DNA of 64,000 nt from JAMQKA01 sp043951865 (GTDB lineage Bacteria; Bacteroidota; Rhodothermia; Balneolales; Balneolaceae), in assembly GCF_043951865.1 (NCBI RefSeq), contig NZ_JBINJF010000013.1, positions 1-64,000 on the forward strand, written 5' to 3'. The notes under the pieces are model-generated. The model did no database searches, was not told the origin of the DNA, and saw only the letters and a list, made by a program, of their open reading frames with translations. Positions 37,377 to 47,213 of the stretch are shown here, piece after piece. The position numbers were made by a program, and so were the translations under genes. How positions within the stretch are numbered: the first letter of the stretch is position 1; each line of letters starts with the position of its first letter.

Positions 37377-38899
37377 TGGCGAATTCCCGGTCACAAATAA
37401 GTCGCAGCCTTAACCGACCCAATATTGATATTCTGACGGTACTGGGTATCCTGGGTTCTTTTGTTTTTTTTCTTGGTTTTGCCCTGCTTATTCCCATTGC
37501 CATCGACCTTGTCTATGAGGGTACAACCTGGCACTCTTTTCTCTATTCGGCATCCATCGCCTTTATTGTGGGAGGGGGGCTGTATTACCTGTTCAAACCC
37601 AAACAAGAGCTGCGTATTCGCGAGGGATTTCTGATTGTGAGCCTCACCTGGCTGTTTCTATCACTGGTTGGAGCCCTCCCCTTTTTCATTTCCGGGGTAA
37701 TTCCCAGTTATACAGACGCCGTATTTGAAACAATGAGCGGTCTTTCAACCACCGGGGCTACCATTTTGGGAGGCACAGCCAGCGACGGTACTGTCAATCC
37801 ACAGATAGAAGCGATCCCGCGCAGCATGCTGTTTTGGAGATCGCTGGCGCACTGGCTGGGCGGCATGGGCATTATCGTACTCTCCATCGCGATCCTGCCG
37901 TTGCTGGGAATCGGTGGCATGCAGCTTTTTCAGGCGGAATCGCCCGGTCCCACCACTGACAAGCTCACCCCGCGGGTACAGGAGACGGCCAAACTTTTGT
38001 GGGTGGTATATGTAGCGTTTACTGCAGCTGAATTTCTTCTTCTTTGGGTCCATCCGTCAATGGACTGGTTTGATGCGCTTAATCATGCATTTGCGACCCT
38101 GGCGACCGGCGGATTTTCCACCAAAAATGCGAGTATTGCAGCTTTTGATTCGGTCTACGTCGATCTTGTTATCACGCTGTTCATGTTCCTGGCGGGCATT
38201 AGTTTTGCCCTCCATTTCCGCCTGCTCAGAGGCGATACGAACTCATTTTTCCAAAACCGGGAGGTCCGCTTTTTTACCCTGGTAATACTCGGGGGAACGC
38301 TTGTTGTCAGCTTTTCGCTCGTTATGTTCAACAGCTATTCCCTGGGAGAAGCCCTGCGGTACGGCTCATTCCAGGTGGTATCTATCGTCACGACGACCGG
38401 TTTTGGCACCAGCGATTACGAGCTGTGGTATCCGCTCGGGGCCTTTACGCTGTTTCTGCTCTTCTTTACCGGCGGCTGCGCGGGATCTACCAGCGGAGGC
38501 ATTAAAATGATACGGTGGCTCATCATCCTCAGAAACACCATGCGGGAGATTAAACAGATTATCCATCCCAAGGCGATCCTCCCCATACGCATCGGGGATA
38601 AAATTGTGGATCCCAATATCCAGCGTACCGTACTCAGCTTCTTTATTTTCTACATACTTATTTTTGGGATGGGAACGCTCATCATCTCCGCCTTCGGCTA
38701 CGACCTGCTTTCCGCCACTGGAGCCAGCATCGCCTGCCTGGGTAATATCGGGCCGGGCTGGGGAGCATTTGGCCCCACCAACAATTTTGCCCATGTCCCC
38801 TACCTGGGCAAATGGGTGCTCATCATGCTGATGATGATAGGCCGACTCGAGGTCTTTACCGTACTGTTGATATTTACCCCCACCTTCTGGAAGCAGTAG
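37376..38899 (+). CDS. trkH: Trk potassium uptake channel subunit TrkH
   Basis: A 507-residue inner-membrane protein with four repeated M1-P-M2 units. Selectivity-filter-like loops include SGLSTTGATI, HAFATLATGGFSTKN, SIVTTTGFGTSDY and ATGASIACLGNIGPGWG. FFTGGCAGSTSGGIKMIRWLI is a family signature. It imports K+ together with TrkA, typically for osmotic adaptation. It overlaps the trkA stop by one base. Confidence 0.95.
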   Translation: MANSRSQISRSLNRPNIDILTVLGILGSFVFFLGFALLIPIAIDLVYEGTTWHSFLYSASIAFIVGGGLYYLFKPKQELRIREGFLIVSLTWLFLSLVGALPFFISGVIPSYTDAVFETMSGLSTTGATILGGTASDGTVNPQIEAIPRSMLFWRSLAHWLGGMGIIVLSIAILPLLGIGGMQLFQAESPGPTTDKLTPRVQETAKLLWVVYVAFTAAEFLLLWVHPSMDWFDALNHAFATLATGGFSTKNASIAAFDSVYVDLVITLFMFLAGISFALHFRLLRGDTNSFFQNREVRFFTLVILGGTLVVSFSLVMFNSYSLGEALRYGSFQVVSIVTTTGFGTSDYELWYPLGAFTLFLLFFTGGCAGSTSGGIKMIRWLIILRNTMREIKQIIHPKAILPIRIGDKIVDPNIQRTVLSFFIFYILIFGMGTLIISAFGYDLLSATGASIACLGNIGPGWGAFGPTNNFAHVPYLGKWVLIMLMMIGRLEVFTVLLIFTPTFWKQ

Positions 38900-39199
38900 G
38901 AACTGATGAATTATAGAATTGTTGAATTACGGTTTGAAGGGAGATTTTGATTAGGGAATGGAAGTACTATTTGTCTCAGACTTCTGATCGCTTTTAATTC
39001 AATTTACCTTGACTCGAGATATGATTGGTCCCAAAATCAGTTTATCGTTCTGCTTTTCCAGCCAGCGAAGTTATGTCGTTTTTTCCTCTTTCAAAAATAA
39101 ACAGCAATTGGAAGTATTCAGCCAGAAATCACATGGGCTTTTGCTGAATTCTTAAACCGAGTTCACCTCACATTACATAATTCAGTAATTCAACAATTC
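38900..39199. other. Convergent gap bounded by a 15-bp inverted repeat
   Basis: GAATTGTTGAATTAC at 38916-38930 and its exact reverse complement at 39185-39199 lie at the two edges of this 300-bp gap between the convergent trkH and MMPL genes. The inside shows no gene. Related tgaattat/tgaattac strings surround both arms. It could be a bidirectional end signal or a small element. Confidence 0.5.
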
Positions 39200-41710
39200 C
39201 TAGAACTGTATCCAGTTTTTATCTTCGAGCCACTGGATCAAGGCCGGTAGAAAGGTTACGGCTGTGAGCCAGGTCATACCGATGCCGATAACTGCCATTG
39301 TACCGAGCGACTGAAGCCCCGGGTGCGTGGTAAAAAGCAGGCCGGAAAAGCCCAGCATGGTAGTCAACGAGCCGACTGTTACATGCTGGCCGGTGCTGGA
39401 GAGTACCTCCCACATGCTGTTGCTGCCTTCATCCCGGTAGCGGTGCGCCAGGTGCACGCCGTTATCCTCCCCGATTCCCAGGATGGCCGGGAGCACCACC
39501 AGGTTATAGAAGTTGAACATCATTCCGGTCAGCATCATAATACCAAACAGCCAGAGCAGTCCCACAACCAGCGGCAGCATGCCGATGATGGTCCACCGCA
39601 GGGAGCGGAACGAGAAAAACATCAGCAGGAACACCATCGTAAAGGTGGCCCCCACCATCCAGGGACTCTCGTTGCGCATCAGTTCCAGCATTTCTGCTGC
39701 AATGATAGAGGTGCTGGCGGCATAAAATGTTTTGCCGTTGTCCAGAGTTATTTGACCGACATCATTTTTAAAAGCGATCGACTGGCGACCGTCTGCAAGG
39801 CCCACGCTCGGGTAGGCGATCACAAAATTGCCGATCTCCCCGTCTTTGTTTACAAACTTGCTTTTTAAATAGTCGGGAATGTCACTTATGTCGAGGGGAC
39901 TGCGGGTTTGGGCCGCCCGGCGCAGCTTCTCCAGTTGCGGGTCTTCCTGGTCCTTGATAAAGGGGTCATTCAGCAGCTGCCTGATCTCCGCTATCTTCCT
40001 CAATTTACTGGTGGCCGAAGAGTCGGTCGGGGGAAACCGCTCTTGCAGAGCTTCCACATCCAGGATGGTGGGACTTGTGGTATCAGTACGCATTTTCTGG
40101 CGGAGCTTTTCCAAAATCTGCACTACCTCTGTCTCGTTGTCAGCCAAAATGTACGCGGGGTTCCGTTTTTCGCCGTCAAACACCTTGCTCTGCACCTGGC
40201 GGAACTGCTCATACTCAGGAAATTCCGGTTCCAGTTCTCCAAAGTCATATTGAAAGCGCAGGTGCTGGTTGTTCCAAATGACGACTGCGGATACCATCAA
40301 TCCCAAAACTACCACTGTACGAGCTATAGGAAACCGGTTGAAAAGTCCGGACCCGGAGGTTGAAGTTTGCTGGTCCTCGTTCAGCAAAATCCACCCGTAT
40401 CGTTCAAAGATCACAAGCAGGGAGGGAAGGATGAAGAGCATGCAGAACAGGGCCAGCATGATTCCCGTACCGGCGATAAAGCCAAATTCCGAGAATCCCC
40501 TGAACTTGGCCAGTACCAGTACAAAAAGGGAAAATGCAGTCGTAAGCGCGCTGACCATGATCGCCGCACCCGTCTTGTTGTAGGTTGCTTCCAGCGAATC
40601 CAGAATGTTCATTCCCGTCGACCGTATTTCGATGTACCGGGCATAGAAATGGATTCCATAATCGATCCCCATCCCAAAGAGGATCACAAAGAGCACCGAA
40701 GTCATGGTATTTAACATACCGAGCACAAAATAGGTGATTCCAAACGTCCACAATAGGCTGATCAGCAGTGGAATACCGATGACCAGCACCGGCACGGGCA
40801 GGCGGATAAGGTGATGCCAAAAACCGTGATTTTGCTCGTGGCTGCTACCCCTGCGGTAGCGGAAATATTTTTTACCGAAGAAATAGACCATCACCAGGAT
40901 TATGACGCTGGAAATGCCGGAGGCGAAGCTGTTGAAGACATCACTCATTATTGAGTTGATCTCCTCCAGGTGGCGTTTCAGGCGTCCCCCGTAATAAATC
41001 TCCATCTCACTGTTATATGACTGGGGATTCATTTCGGCCAGCAGCGAATCATATTTGGCAAACATATCCTCGAGATAGGTCAGGTCACTCTTGGAGCCGG
41101 TCGGAAAAAATTTAACGACCATGACGGTGCTATCTTCACTCACGGGATATTCGGAGGGGATCAGGGATGCATAGCTCTCCTCGAACCGGTTGAGCTGCGT
41201 GCTGTCGGCAGCTGACTCCTCATCATCTTCTTCAAAGTCGATCAGAAAGGGATTGGCCTCTTCCTTGGCCGCCTGTATTTCGTCTTGCAGATATTGGCGA
41301 ATATCCTGCAGCTCCCGGCCCGTTGCGAAATAAAGCGCATTATCCTTGAGGAGTTCAGTCTCCTTTTTGAACTCGGCCCGCTCAAAAAAGTAGTTATCGG
41401 TGCGCTCGTCGTAAAGCTCCAGGCTTTTCTGAATAAGATCTTGGGCAAACCTCTTGTTGTCCTCAAAACTGGGGGACTGAATAGCCACCTGCATGTCCGT
41501 TTCTCCACCGACGGAATTTTGCAGCCGCTCCAGAGCCTGAACATGCTCGTTCGCTTTGGGCAACAGGTTGGCAATATCGGTGTCAATCCTCAGCTGCAGC
41601 GCATAATAACCGGAAATTGCGGCCAGCACCACTCCTATGATAACCACCCAGTACGGGGACCGATAGTTTTGCTGAAGTAGCGGACGTAATAAATTCAGAA
41701 GTTTATCCAT
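39200..41710 (-). CDS. RND superfamily exporter, MMPL/HAE3 type
   Basis: 836 residues from the ATG at 41710. Two copies of a half with one helix, a large periplasmic loop, and a five-helix bundle. SVLFVILFGMGIDYGIHFYARY and VVLPAILGIGEDNGVHLAHRYRDEG are the paired family signatures with acidic residues in TM4/TM10. Length is well below tripartite HAE1 pumps (about 1040 aa), matching hopanoid/lipid exporters of the HAE3 group. The substrate is not known; lipids are the commonest in this group. It stands alone, downstream of the DUF3047 gene on the same strand. Confidence 0.88.
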   Translation of the reverse strand: MDKLLNLLRPLLQQNYRSPYWVVIIGVVLAAISGYYALQLRIDTDIANLLPKANEHVQALERLQNSVGGETDMQVAIQSPSFEDNKRFAQDLIQKSLELYDERTDNYFFERAEFKKETELLKDNALYFATGRELQDIRQYLQDEIQAAKEEANPFLIDFEEDDEESAADSTQLNRFEESYASLIPSEYPVSEDSTVMVVKFFPTGSKSDLTYLEDMFAKYDSLLAEMNPQSYNSEMEIYYGGRLKRHLEEINSIMSDVFNSFASGISSVIILVMVYFFGKKYFRYRRGSSHEQNHGFWHHLIRLPVPVLVIGIPLLISLLWTFGITYFVLGMLNTMTSVLFVILFGMGIDYGIHFYARYIEIRSTGMNILDSLEATYNKTGAAIMVSALTTAFSLFVLVLAKFRGFSEFGFIAGTGIMLALFCMLFILPSLLVIFERYGWILLNEDQQTSTSGSGLFNRFPIARTVVVLGLMVSAVVIWNNQHLRFQYDFGELEPEFPEYEQFRQVQSKVFDGEKRNPAYILADNETEVVQILEKLRQKMRTDTTSPTILDVEALQERFPPTDSSATSKLRKIAEIRQLLNDPFIKDQEDPQLEKLRRAAQTRSPLDISDIPDYLKSKFVNKDGEIGNFVIAYPSVGLADGRQSIAFKNDVGQITLDNGKTFYAASTSIIAAEMLELMRNESPWMVGATFTMVFLLMFFSFRSLRWTIIGMLPLVVGLLWLFGIMMLTGMMFNFYNLVVLPAILGIGEDNGVHLAHRYRDEGSNSMWEVLSSTGQHVTVGSLTTMLGFSGLLFTTHPGLQSLGTMAVIGIGMTWLTAVTFLPALIQWLEDKNWIQF

Positions 41711-41933
41711 CAAATAGCCAGTTGCTCAAATTTGCTGTAGCTCCAAAGAAGCCAATAATAAGAATTTCATAGTAATAAAGTTAGCCTCGGGCCGGGTAGA
41801 TTCTCTCAATCCTGATATTCTTTTCGTGAAGGCCCGGCAACAAAACATCATTCAACGCACATTGCATGAGAAATCATTCATTCAACAAAATGGGTCAGCA
41901 CCTGCCGGTGGGAAGTGAGATCCGGATCCCAAG

Positions 41934-42695
41934 TTATTCAGCTTTTTTCAGGATGATGTCGTCGTAGTCAGCAATGGACTTGGAATTGGTGCTGTCACCG
42001 TCGCTTAAGATAAGAATAGCGATGGGTGTTGCCGGGGGATCGTCCCCGAACAGCCTTCGGTAATCCTCTACGATATTGCGTTCAAAAGTGACCCACTCTC
42101 CCATTTTTTCCGGGCCCGACTCCACTACCACAATTTTCTGGTTCCCGAATAATTTGGAAAGCTCCTCTCCCTCGGGCACCGTCGTGCTCCAGGTATAACG
42201 TATGGTCTTCGGTACTTTTTTCACCAGTGCAATCCGGCCGATATCAAAGACAACGTAAATGCTTGCGGCCACATCATTGTGATCGCTGCTGTTTTCATTT
42301 CCGCCCTCCGGCAGCTTTTTAACCCGCCATTTCCAGCTTAACACCGGGTGCTCATAAATATCGACATTGGGCCGGTTCAGCAGTGGAAAGTTCAGGTGGC
42401 GGGCATCGGTGTGGGCATAGTGCAGGAATTTATTTCCAGCTTCTTCCCTGATGGAGTAGTGGAATAACTTGCTCTCCTCCGGGTGAACCGCCTTCCGCTT
42501 GCCGTCCCGGTTGTACCACTCCGATGGCAGCCCTCCAACCGGGTCGTCCTCAAACTTGTCGATCAGCAGCGCCCCCTCGCTTGTTGTCTCTAGTGGGGGC
42601 AGCTTCTTGTCAATATCTTGTCCTTTTGCCGAACCAAAGGTTAAAATAAGTAAGAACAGTACAATAATGGGGTTCTTCACGATAAAATATTTCAA
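41934..42695 (-). CDS. Secreted DUF3047 family protein
   Basis: 253 residues with a signal peptide (about 1-25, ending SAKG-Q). The rest matches DUF3047: LLIDKFEDDPVGGLPSEWY near the start, LSWKWRVKKLPEGG, ASIYVVFD, and a C-terminal PIAILILSDGDSTNSKSIADYDDI. The last part resembles a carbohydrate-binding jelly-roll edge, but function is unknown. The start is TTG, the only codon that keeps the signal peptide; AAAGGAG sits seven bases upstream. Divergent from a glycosyltransferase gene. Confidence 0.82.
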   Translation of the reverse strand: MKYFIVKNPIIVLFLLILTFGSAKGQDIDKKLPPLETTSEGALLIDKFEDDPVGGLPSEWYNRDGKRKAVHPEESKLFHYSIREEAGNKFLHYAHTDARHLNFPLLNRPNVDIYEHPVLSWKWRVKKLPEGGNENSSDHNDVAASIYVVFDIGRIALVKKVPKTIRYTWSTTVPEGEELSKLFGNQKIVVVESGPEKMGEWVTFERNIVEDYRRLFGDDPPATPIAILILSDGDSTNSKSIADYDDIILKKAE

Positions 42696-42732
42696 CTGCA
42701 GATCTCCTTTATTAAAACTTTCAACAATACTG

Positions 42733-42740
42733 TATATTTG
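42733..42740 (+). promoter_or_regulatory. Bacteroidota-like -7 element (TAnnTTTG)
   Basis: TATATTTG fits the TAnnTTTG -7 consensus of Bacteroidota housekeeping promoters and lies 60 nt before the family 2 glycosyltransferase ATG. A clear -33 TTG was not found, so this is tentative. Confidence 0.3.
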
Positions 42741-42800
42741 CTGTTCATAAAAACGCCATTAGGTATCTCATATTTCAATTTAATCGGCAGCACAGTTTAC

Positions 42801-43616
42801 ATGTCTGAAACTACAGATTCAATTTCAAATCGAAAGAACAGTACCCGGCCAAAAGTCAGCTGTTTAATGGTAACAGCTAATCGTAAACACTTGATGAAGC
42901 GTTCCATTTCATGTTTCAACAATCAAAGTTATGCCAACAAAGAGCTGGTAATTGTTGATGACGGCGAGCAGGATCTCTCCGAGGCGCTGGACGCCGTGCC
43001 CCCCGGGCAGCTGAAATATTTGAAGCTGGAACCTTCTGACGACAATACGCTGGGAAAACTTAGAAATATTTCACTTGAACAGGCCACCGGGCAGTACCTT
43101 GTGCAGTGGGACGATGACGACTGGTATCACCCCGACCGCATCCTGATACAGTCGGACTACCTGGACAAGGGATACGATGCCTGTTGTCTTTCCGGTGCGC
43201 TGATGCACCTGGATACCCCGGAATATCTTCACCACCCCTATGTTGGCAAGCTGCCGGAGGGGATACCGGGCAGCATTATGCACCGGAATGATTCCTCGGT
43301 CCGCTATCCCCACACGCGGCGGGCTGAAGATACCGTTTTCCTGAAGGAATGGATGGATCGAAAATACATACAGCTACCCGACCGGTATTCCCACCTGTTT
43401 ATACGCTGCTATCATGGAAGTAATACGTGGGAAAAGGATCATTTTCTTCGCCGCATCCGCAATTCTCCGATTGACCTGCTGGCCTATATCTGGCACAAAT
43501 TCATCCGTGGAAACCTGTTCAGTCATCCCAAATTTCAGCTTTCAGAACAAGAAAAAGAGGCTTTTGCGATGTACCTGGAAGAATCCCAGAAGTTAGGACT
43601 GGTCCAGTCGGCATAG
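42801..43616 (+). CDS. Family 2 glycosyltransferase
   Basis: 271 residues from the ATG at 42801. GT-A fold: VSCLMVTANRKHLMKRSI at the start of the Rossmann-like fold, VIVDDG, and LVQWDDDDWYHPDRI with the metal-binding acidic cluster. No membrane helices, so it acts in the cytoplasm on a nucleotide-sugar donor. The target is likely an envelope glycan, judging from the Wzi-like and glycosyltransferase genes converging from the right. An upstream in-frame TTG at 42738 is a less likely start. Confidence 0.87.
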   Translation: MSETTDSISNRKNSTRPKVSCLMVTANRKHLMKRSISCFNNQSYANKELVIVDDGEQDLSEALDAVPPGQLKYLKLEPSDDNTLGKLRNISLEQATGQYLVQWDDDDWYHPDRILIQSDYLDKGYDACCLSGALMHLDTPEYLHHPYVGKLPEGIPGSIMHRNDSSVRYPHTRRAEDTVFLKEWMDRKYIQLPDRYSHLFIRCYHGSNTWEKDHFLRRIRNSPIDLLAYIWHKFIRGNLFSHPKFQLSEQEKEAFAMYLEESQKLGLVQSA

Positions 43617-43716
43617 CGATATCCATTGAGATGACTCGTGAAATACCGGGTCTTCGAAACCCTTTTATCTGTGAATATCTGTGGCTAATTACTTCACTAA
43701 TTTAGCGGTAGTGACA

Positions 43717-45177
43717 CTAATAAATATTGTATTCGGCGCCGATGCTCAGTCCCAGCCGGTCGGTGGCATAGAGTTGACCGACATCAACTGCCAGCCCGGC
43801 CCGAAGCTGCAGATGCTCATATCCCGGAAAAGAAACCGAACTGCCGAGATATATTGAATGATTGACCTTCTTGAGCTCTTCCAGAGGGCGGTATTTCCCG
43901 TAGGTCGTATGTTGCCGCGGCGGGGGCAGCGTTTCAATAATCTGGTCTCCCACCGTTCCGTAGTTCCGGCTGTAGGTATAAAACGCCTTCCACTCGATAT
44001 GAGGCGTTATAAATCCACGGCCTCCCAAGTGGTGCGCGACAACGATGTTGTTATAGATGGGCCGGTAATTCGACCCGTCTGTCAACAAAAGCGGATTTCC
44101 AAGCACCCTGTTTTTATAGGTCCACCCACTGGGATAAAAACTGTTGTTGTAATAACTGGCGGTGCCCCGGGGTTCGAAATCAAAAGCGTCCTGCCGCTTG
44201 GTGTTCAGGTGCTCGTACAGTAGTGCTTTTACCAGCGGGTGTTCGGCCTTCCGGACGATTCCGCCCCCCCACATGCCATCCCAGGGACTGCGAAAGCGGG
44301 TGGAGACTTTATCCTCAAGGTAAAAGAGCCGGTAAAAGGTGAGGCGGTACCGGTCCAGGCTGATCCGAAGGTTGAAATCGTAGGCCGCAACAGAGTTGCC
44401 GAGTGCATTCGAGACCTCCCCCCTCGGGGCGTTTGAATCCTGGTCGGCCCCTTTTGCAAGCAGCACATGCCAGAAATCGGAAAACGAGCTCGGCTGCTGC
44501 CCTCGCTCGGGATGCAGCCCGCCCCATTGCACGTTGTGGATGATTCCCCCGATTACCTCCAGCATCTTGTAGTTGATCTTCAGATAGAGATATTTCTGAT
44601 GAAGGTACGAGTTTTTCACATACCGGGAATCTTCAAACCACCCGTGGCTTATGTAGGAAGAGAACTGCAGATGCCCCCGGGTAAGAGGGAGGTCAACAAA
44701 GCCGTCGGTATGGAGCGCCAGCTTGGGCACCGGTTCCGTATTGCGGCTGTACATCATGGAGCCGGACGAAAGAGGGTGATAATTCATGCCGATTGGATCC
44801 TCAAACTTACCGGCCCGAAACCGTACAAACCGGTAATTCAGCGTGGCTGACAGGGTATGGATGCCCAGTGTCGACTCCTCGGCGGCCCGCCCCATCAGCC
44901 GGCCGGAGGTCTGCAGGGACAAACGGTCTCCATTCACTAACGGTTGCTGAAATTCGGTATACAGCAGACTGTTGGCGGATCGTTGATCGTATATTCCCAG
45001 TTTATTGGCATGCAGCCAGAACGGCAGTTCCGAATCAAAACCGGACAGGTTGGTATTGAACTGCGTACCAACTGAAAAATATCCATCTCCAGCGTTGGTT
45101 TGCTGTGCCTGAATTCTTGTACCTGCAATCGTGAAAATGATCGCAAGAAATAACACAACGTAGTAATGGTAGCGCAT
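43717..45177 (-). CDS. Wzi-like capsule assembly outer-membrane protein
   Basis: 486 residues with a signal peptide (ending IQAQ-Q) and beta-strand-rich remainder. It has features of the Wzi capsule-assembly family: NSLLYTEFQQPLVNGDRLSLQTSGRL, FRAGKFEDPIGMN, FSSYISHGWFEDSRYVKNSYLHQKYLYLKINYK and a C-terminal aromatic strand. Wzi is a barrel lectin that holds capsule polysaccharide at the surface in enterics. It is last in a minus-strand run after a glycosyltransferase and a flippase-like membrane protein, supporting a glycan surface role. Confidence 0.8.
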   Translation of the reverse strand: MRYHYYVVLFLAIIFTIAGTRIQAQQTNAGDGYFSVGTQFNTNLSGFDSELPFWLHANKLGIYDQRSANSLLYTEFQQPLVNGDRLSLQTSGRLMGRAAEESTLGIHTLSATLNYRFVRFRAGKFEDPIGMNYHPLSSGSMMYSRNTEPVPKLALHTDGFVDLPLTRGHLQFSSYISHGWFEDSRYVKNSYLHQKYLYLKINYKMLEVIGGIIHNVQWGGLHPERGQQPSSFSDFWHVLLAKGADQDSNAPRGEVSNALGNSVAAYDFNLRISLDRYRLTFYRLFYLEDKVSTRFRSPWDGMWGGGIVRKAEHPLVKALLYEHLNTKRQDAFDFEPRGTASYYNNSFYPSGWTYKNRVLGNPLLLTDGSNYRPIYNNIVVAHHLGGRGFITPHIEWKAFYTYSRNYGTVGDQIIETLPPPRQHTTYGKYRPLEELKKVNHSIYLGSSVSFPGYEHLQLRAGLAVDVGQLYATDRLGLSIGAEYNIY

Positions 45178-45198
45178 GCAGTCGAAGTTTTTTTGAGA

Positions 45199-46152
45199 TT
45201 ATGAAAAGGTTTTGTATTCCTGTAGATCTTCGTCGTCGGGCATGGTCTCTACCGCCGACTGGCGGGCCGATGTAAGTAAAAAGGAGATCCCCCCGATCAG
45301 CTTTTGCAGGATCAGGTTCGCAGTCAATATACCCACGAGCTCCTGCTCCGGTACCCGAACGAGATCCGACATCTCCAGCGCCAGGTTCACATAAAGCACA
45401 TCCTGGCTGGGCAGGAACGGGATACGCGTTGAGAGTATTTGTACAGCCATAAGGCTGAACCAGACGGCCCAGGGAATATCGGGCTTAACCAGGGCATACT
45501 GCAAAATCTGGAGCAGATTGGTAATCAGTAGCCGAACGGTATAGATGGAGGAGATCTTGACGCCCTCTGCCAGCGAAACTGACAGGATATAGCTTCGAAA
45601 CTTGTATCCCATAAAACCGAGCAGCAGCAGTCCTGCCAGCACCAGCACGTAGATGTAGCTGTTATCAGCATTGGGCAGGTAATCAAAGGGATTGAGATAC
45701 CCCTGCGTAAAAAAAAAGATCAGCAGGACGATGGAAACAAAGGTCGATGATATGGAGGACAGGATGTTGTTGTCCTTAATAAAGTGGAGGGCTTTTTCAG
45801 CGGGTATGTTAAGTTTTTTTTTCGCCCAGAAAAAAAGATAGACCTCTCCTGAATACCCCAGGACATCGGTATTCAGCACTTTTTTTTGCACAAAAATCAT
45901 AAATGCCCGCATCGGCTTGAAATTCCAGCCGATGCCGTAAATCAGAATCTCGGAGAGTGGCAGCGAAAAATAGATCGCAATAAATATCAGGTAAAAAAGC
46001 GGATCCAGCGGCAGAGATCTGATGACCGTGCTGAACCCGATATCGTAGAGCTTGTAAAAAAGATACCCGATGATACCGGCCTGCAGGGTGTAACGGGATA
46101 TTTTTTGTAAAACCGATTTCCATCTACCGGTTTTATCACTGGTTGGTGCCAT
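45199..46152 (-). CDS. Polytopic membrane protein, lysylphosphatidylglycerol synthase TM-region-like
   Basis: 317 residues with seven or eight predicted membrane segments and a short charged C-terminal tail. The pattern recalls the LPG_synthase_TM/UPF0104 family, found as flippase domains of MprF and in isolated proteins next to glycosyltransferases. No synthase domain is present. The start overlaps the end of the upstream glycosyltransferase gene by 17 bp, so the two are probably coupled. A role in flipping or handling a lipid-linked product is inferred. Confidence 0.62.
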   Translation of the reverse strand: MAPTSDKTGRWKSVLQKISRYTLQAGIIGYLFYKLYDIGFSTVIRSLPLDPLFYLIFIAIYFSLPLSEILIYGIGWNFKPMRAFMIFVQKKVLNTDVLGYSGEVYLFFWAKKKLNIPAEKALHFIKDNNILSSISSTFVSIVLLIFFFTQGYLNPFDYLPNADNSYIYVLVLAGLLLLGFMGYKFRSYILSVSLAEGVKISSIYTVRLLITNLLQILQYALVKPDIPWAVWFSLMAVQILSTRIPFLPSQDVLYVNLALEMSDLVRVPEQELVGILTANLILQKLIGGISFLLTSARQSAVETMPDDEDLQEYKTFS

Positions 46153-47161
46153 GTTTAAGCTTACTGTCAGTCTGAATCAATTCTTTCTTACCGCTAGTAA
46201 GCAGGTGCCAGGTCTTTTCGGCAAACTCGTAGAAGGGCTGTTTTTGATGATACCAACCAAAGTGAAGAAGATATGGCGTCGCTTTCAGGTAATCGCCTTT
46301 GCCGGGGATGAGAGAAAATAGTTTGGTCAGCAGACTTCGCAGCCATTTCGATTTAATGCCCCGCAGGTTATATACAAATCGGTCGCAGTAGTAGGTGCAA
46401 ACCACGTATTCAAAGTCGGGATCGTGGGCCGTGTAATCGGCAATATAGTCCAGTTGCGGGCTTGTATGCCCCTGCAGCCAGGGAAATATGGGGACATTCA
46501 GTTTAGACATCGCCATTGCGATGCTCCATTCGCAGGACTCCTCGCTGCGTCCCTGTTCCAGGGTGCGGCTCCGAAAATGTGTTTCTCTTTTTCGTTCGAG
46601 CATCTTCTGGGCCAGCTCACACACTTTTTTCGTCAGGCTGAAGTCCTGAGCGTAAATCATCCCGGTCTGCACCCGGCTCAGATAGGTCAGCCCAAAATGC
46701 CTGAGCGTACGTTGTCGGCGCCTCAGCAGAATATCCTTCACTACCCCTATATTTTTGGGACCGCCAAAAAAGTTATCCGAAACCTGGGTCCCGGTCACCG
46801 TAAATGCGTAGGGCTTGAAAGACTGCCAAAGCGGATCCGGATTTTTACACCAGATCATATCACCATCCAAAAAGAGGTTTTTCTCAAAAAACAGATATTC
46901 GTGAATATTGTGTTTGAACCCGACAATAGAAGCGCGTTCAGGCTCGAGGATATGGATAACGTCAAAAACTTCGGTCAATCCATGCTCTTCAAGAATTTTT
47001 TTGTGCTTTTGCTCGCATACCAGCGCTACCGGGCGCTCCTCGTCATAACGGCGCAATGACACAACCGATGCGATTGCATGCTTCAGGTATTTGGGGTGCC
47101 CATAAGTGGCATACACATAGCCTTCGGGCGCTAACTTTTTTTTGTGGATTGATCGTAGCAT
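46136..47161 (-). CDS. Glycosyltransferase, GT8-like
   Basis: 341 residues, cytosolic. An N-terminal segment GYVYATYGHPKYLKHAIASVVSLRRYD and the DxD-type motif FLDGDMIW (about 96-103) resemble the GT-A family 8/24 transferases that use UDP-sugars. A conserved-looking Trp/Gly region follows (PWLQGHTSPQLDYIADY). It is the first gene of the pair overlapping the membrane protein. The sugar and acceptor are unknown; the downstream Wzi-like gene suggests an exported glycan. Confidence 0.68.
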   Translation of the reverse strand: MLRSIHKKKLAPEGYVYATYGHPKYLKHAIASVVSLRRYDEERPVALVCEQKHKKILEEHGLTEVFDVIHILEPERASIVGFKHNIHEYLFFEKNLFLDGDMIWCKNPDPLWQSFKPYAFTVTGTQVSDNFFGGPKNIGVVKDILLRRRQRTLRHFGLTYLSRVQTGMIYAQDFSLTKKVCELAQKMLERKRETHFRSRTLEQGRSEESCEWSIAMAMSKLNVPIFPWLQGHTSPQLDYIADYTAHDPDFEYVVCTYYCDRFVYNLRGIKSKWLRSLLTKLFSLIPGKGDYLKATPYLLHFGWYHQKQPFYEFAEKTWHLLTSGKKELIQTDSKLKHGTNQ

Positions 47162-47213
47162 TTATCCAGATTAATGAGCAAAAATATACAGTTAATAACG
47201 CTGTAATAAAACT

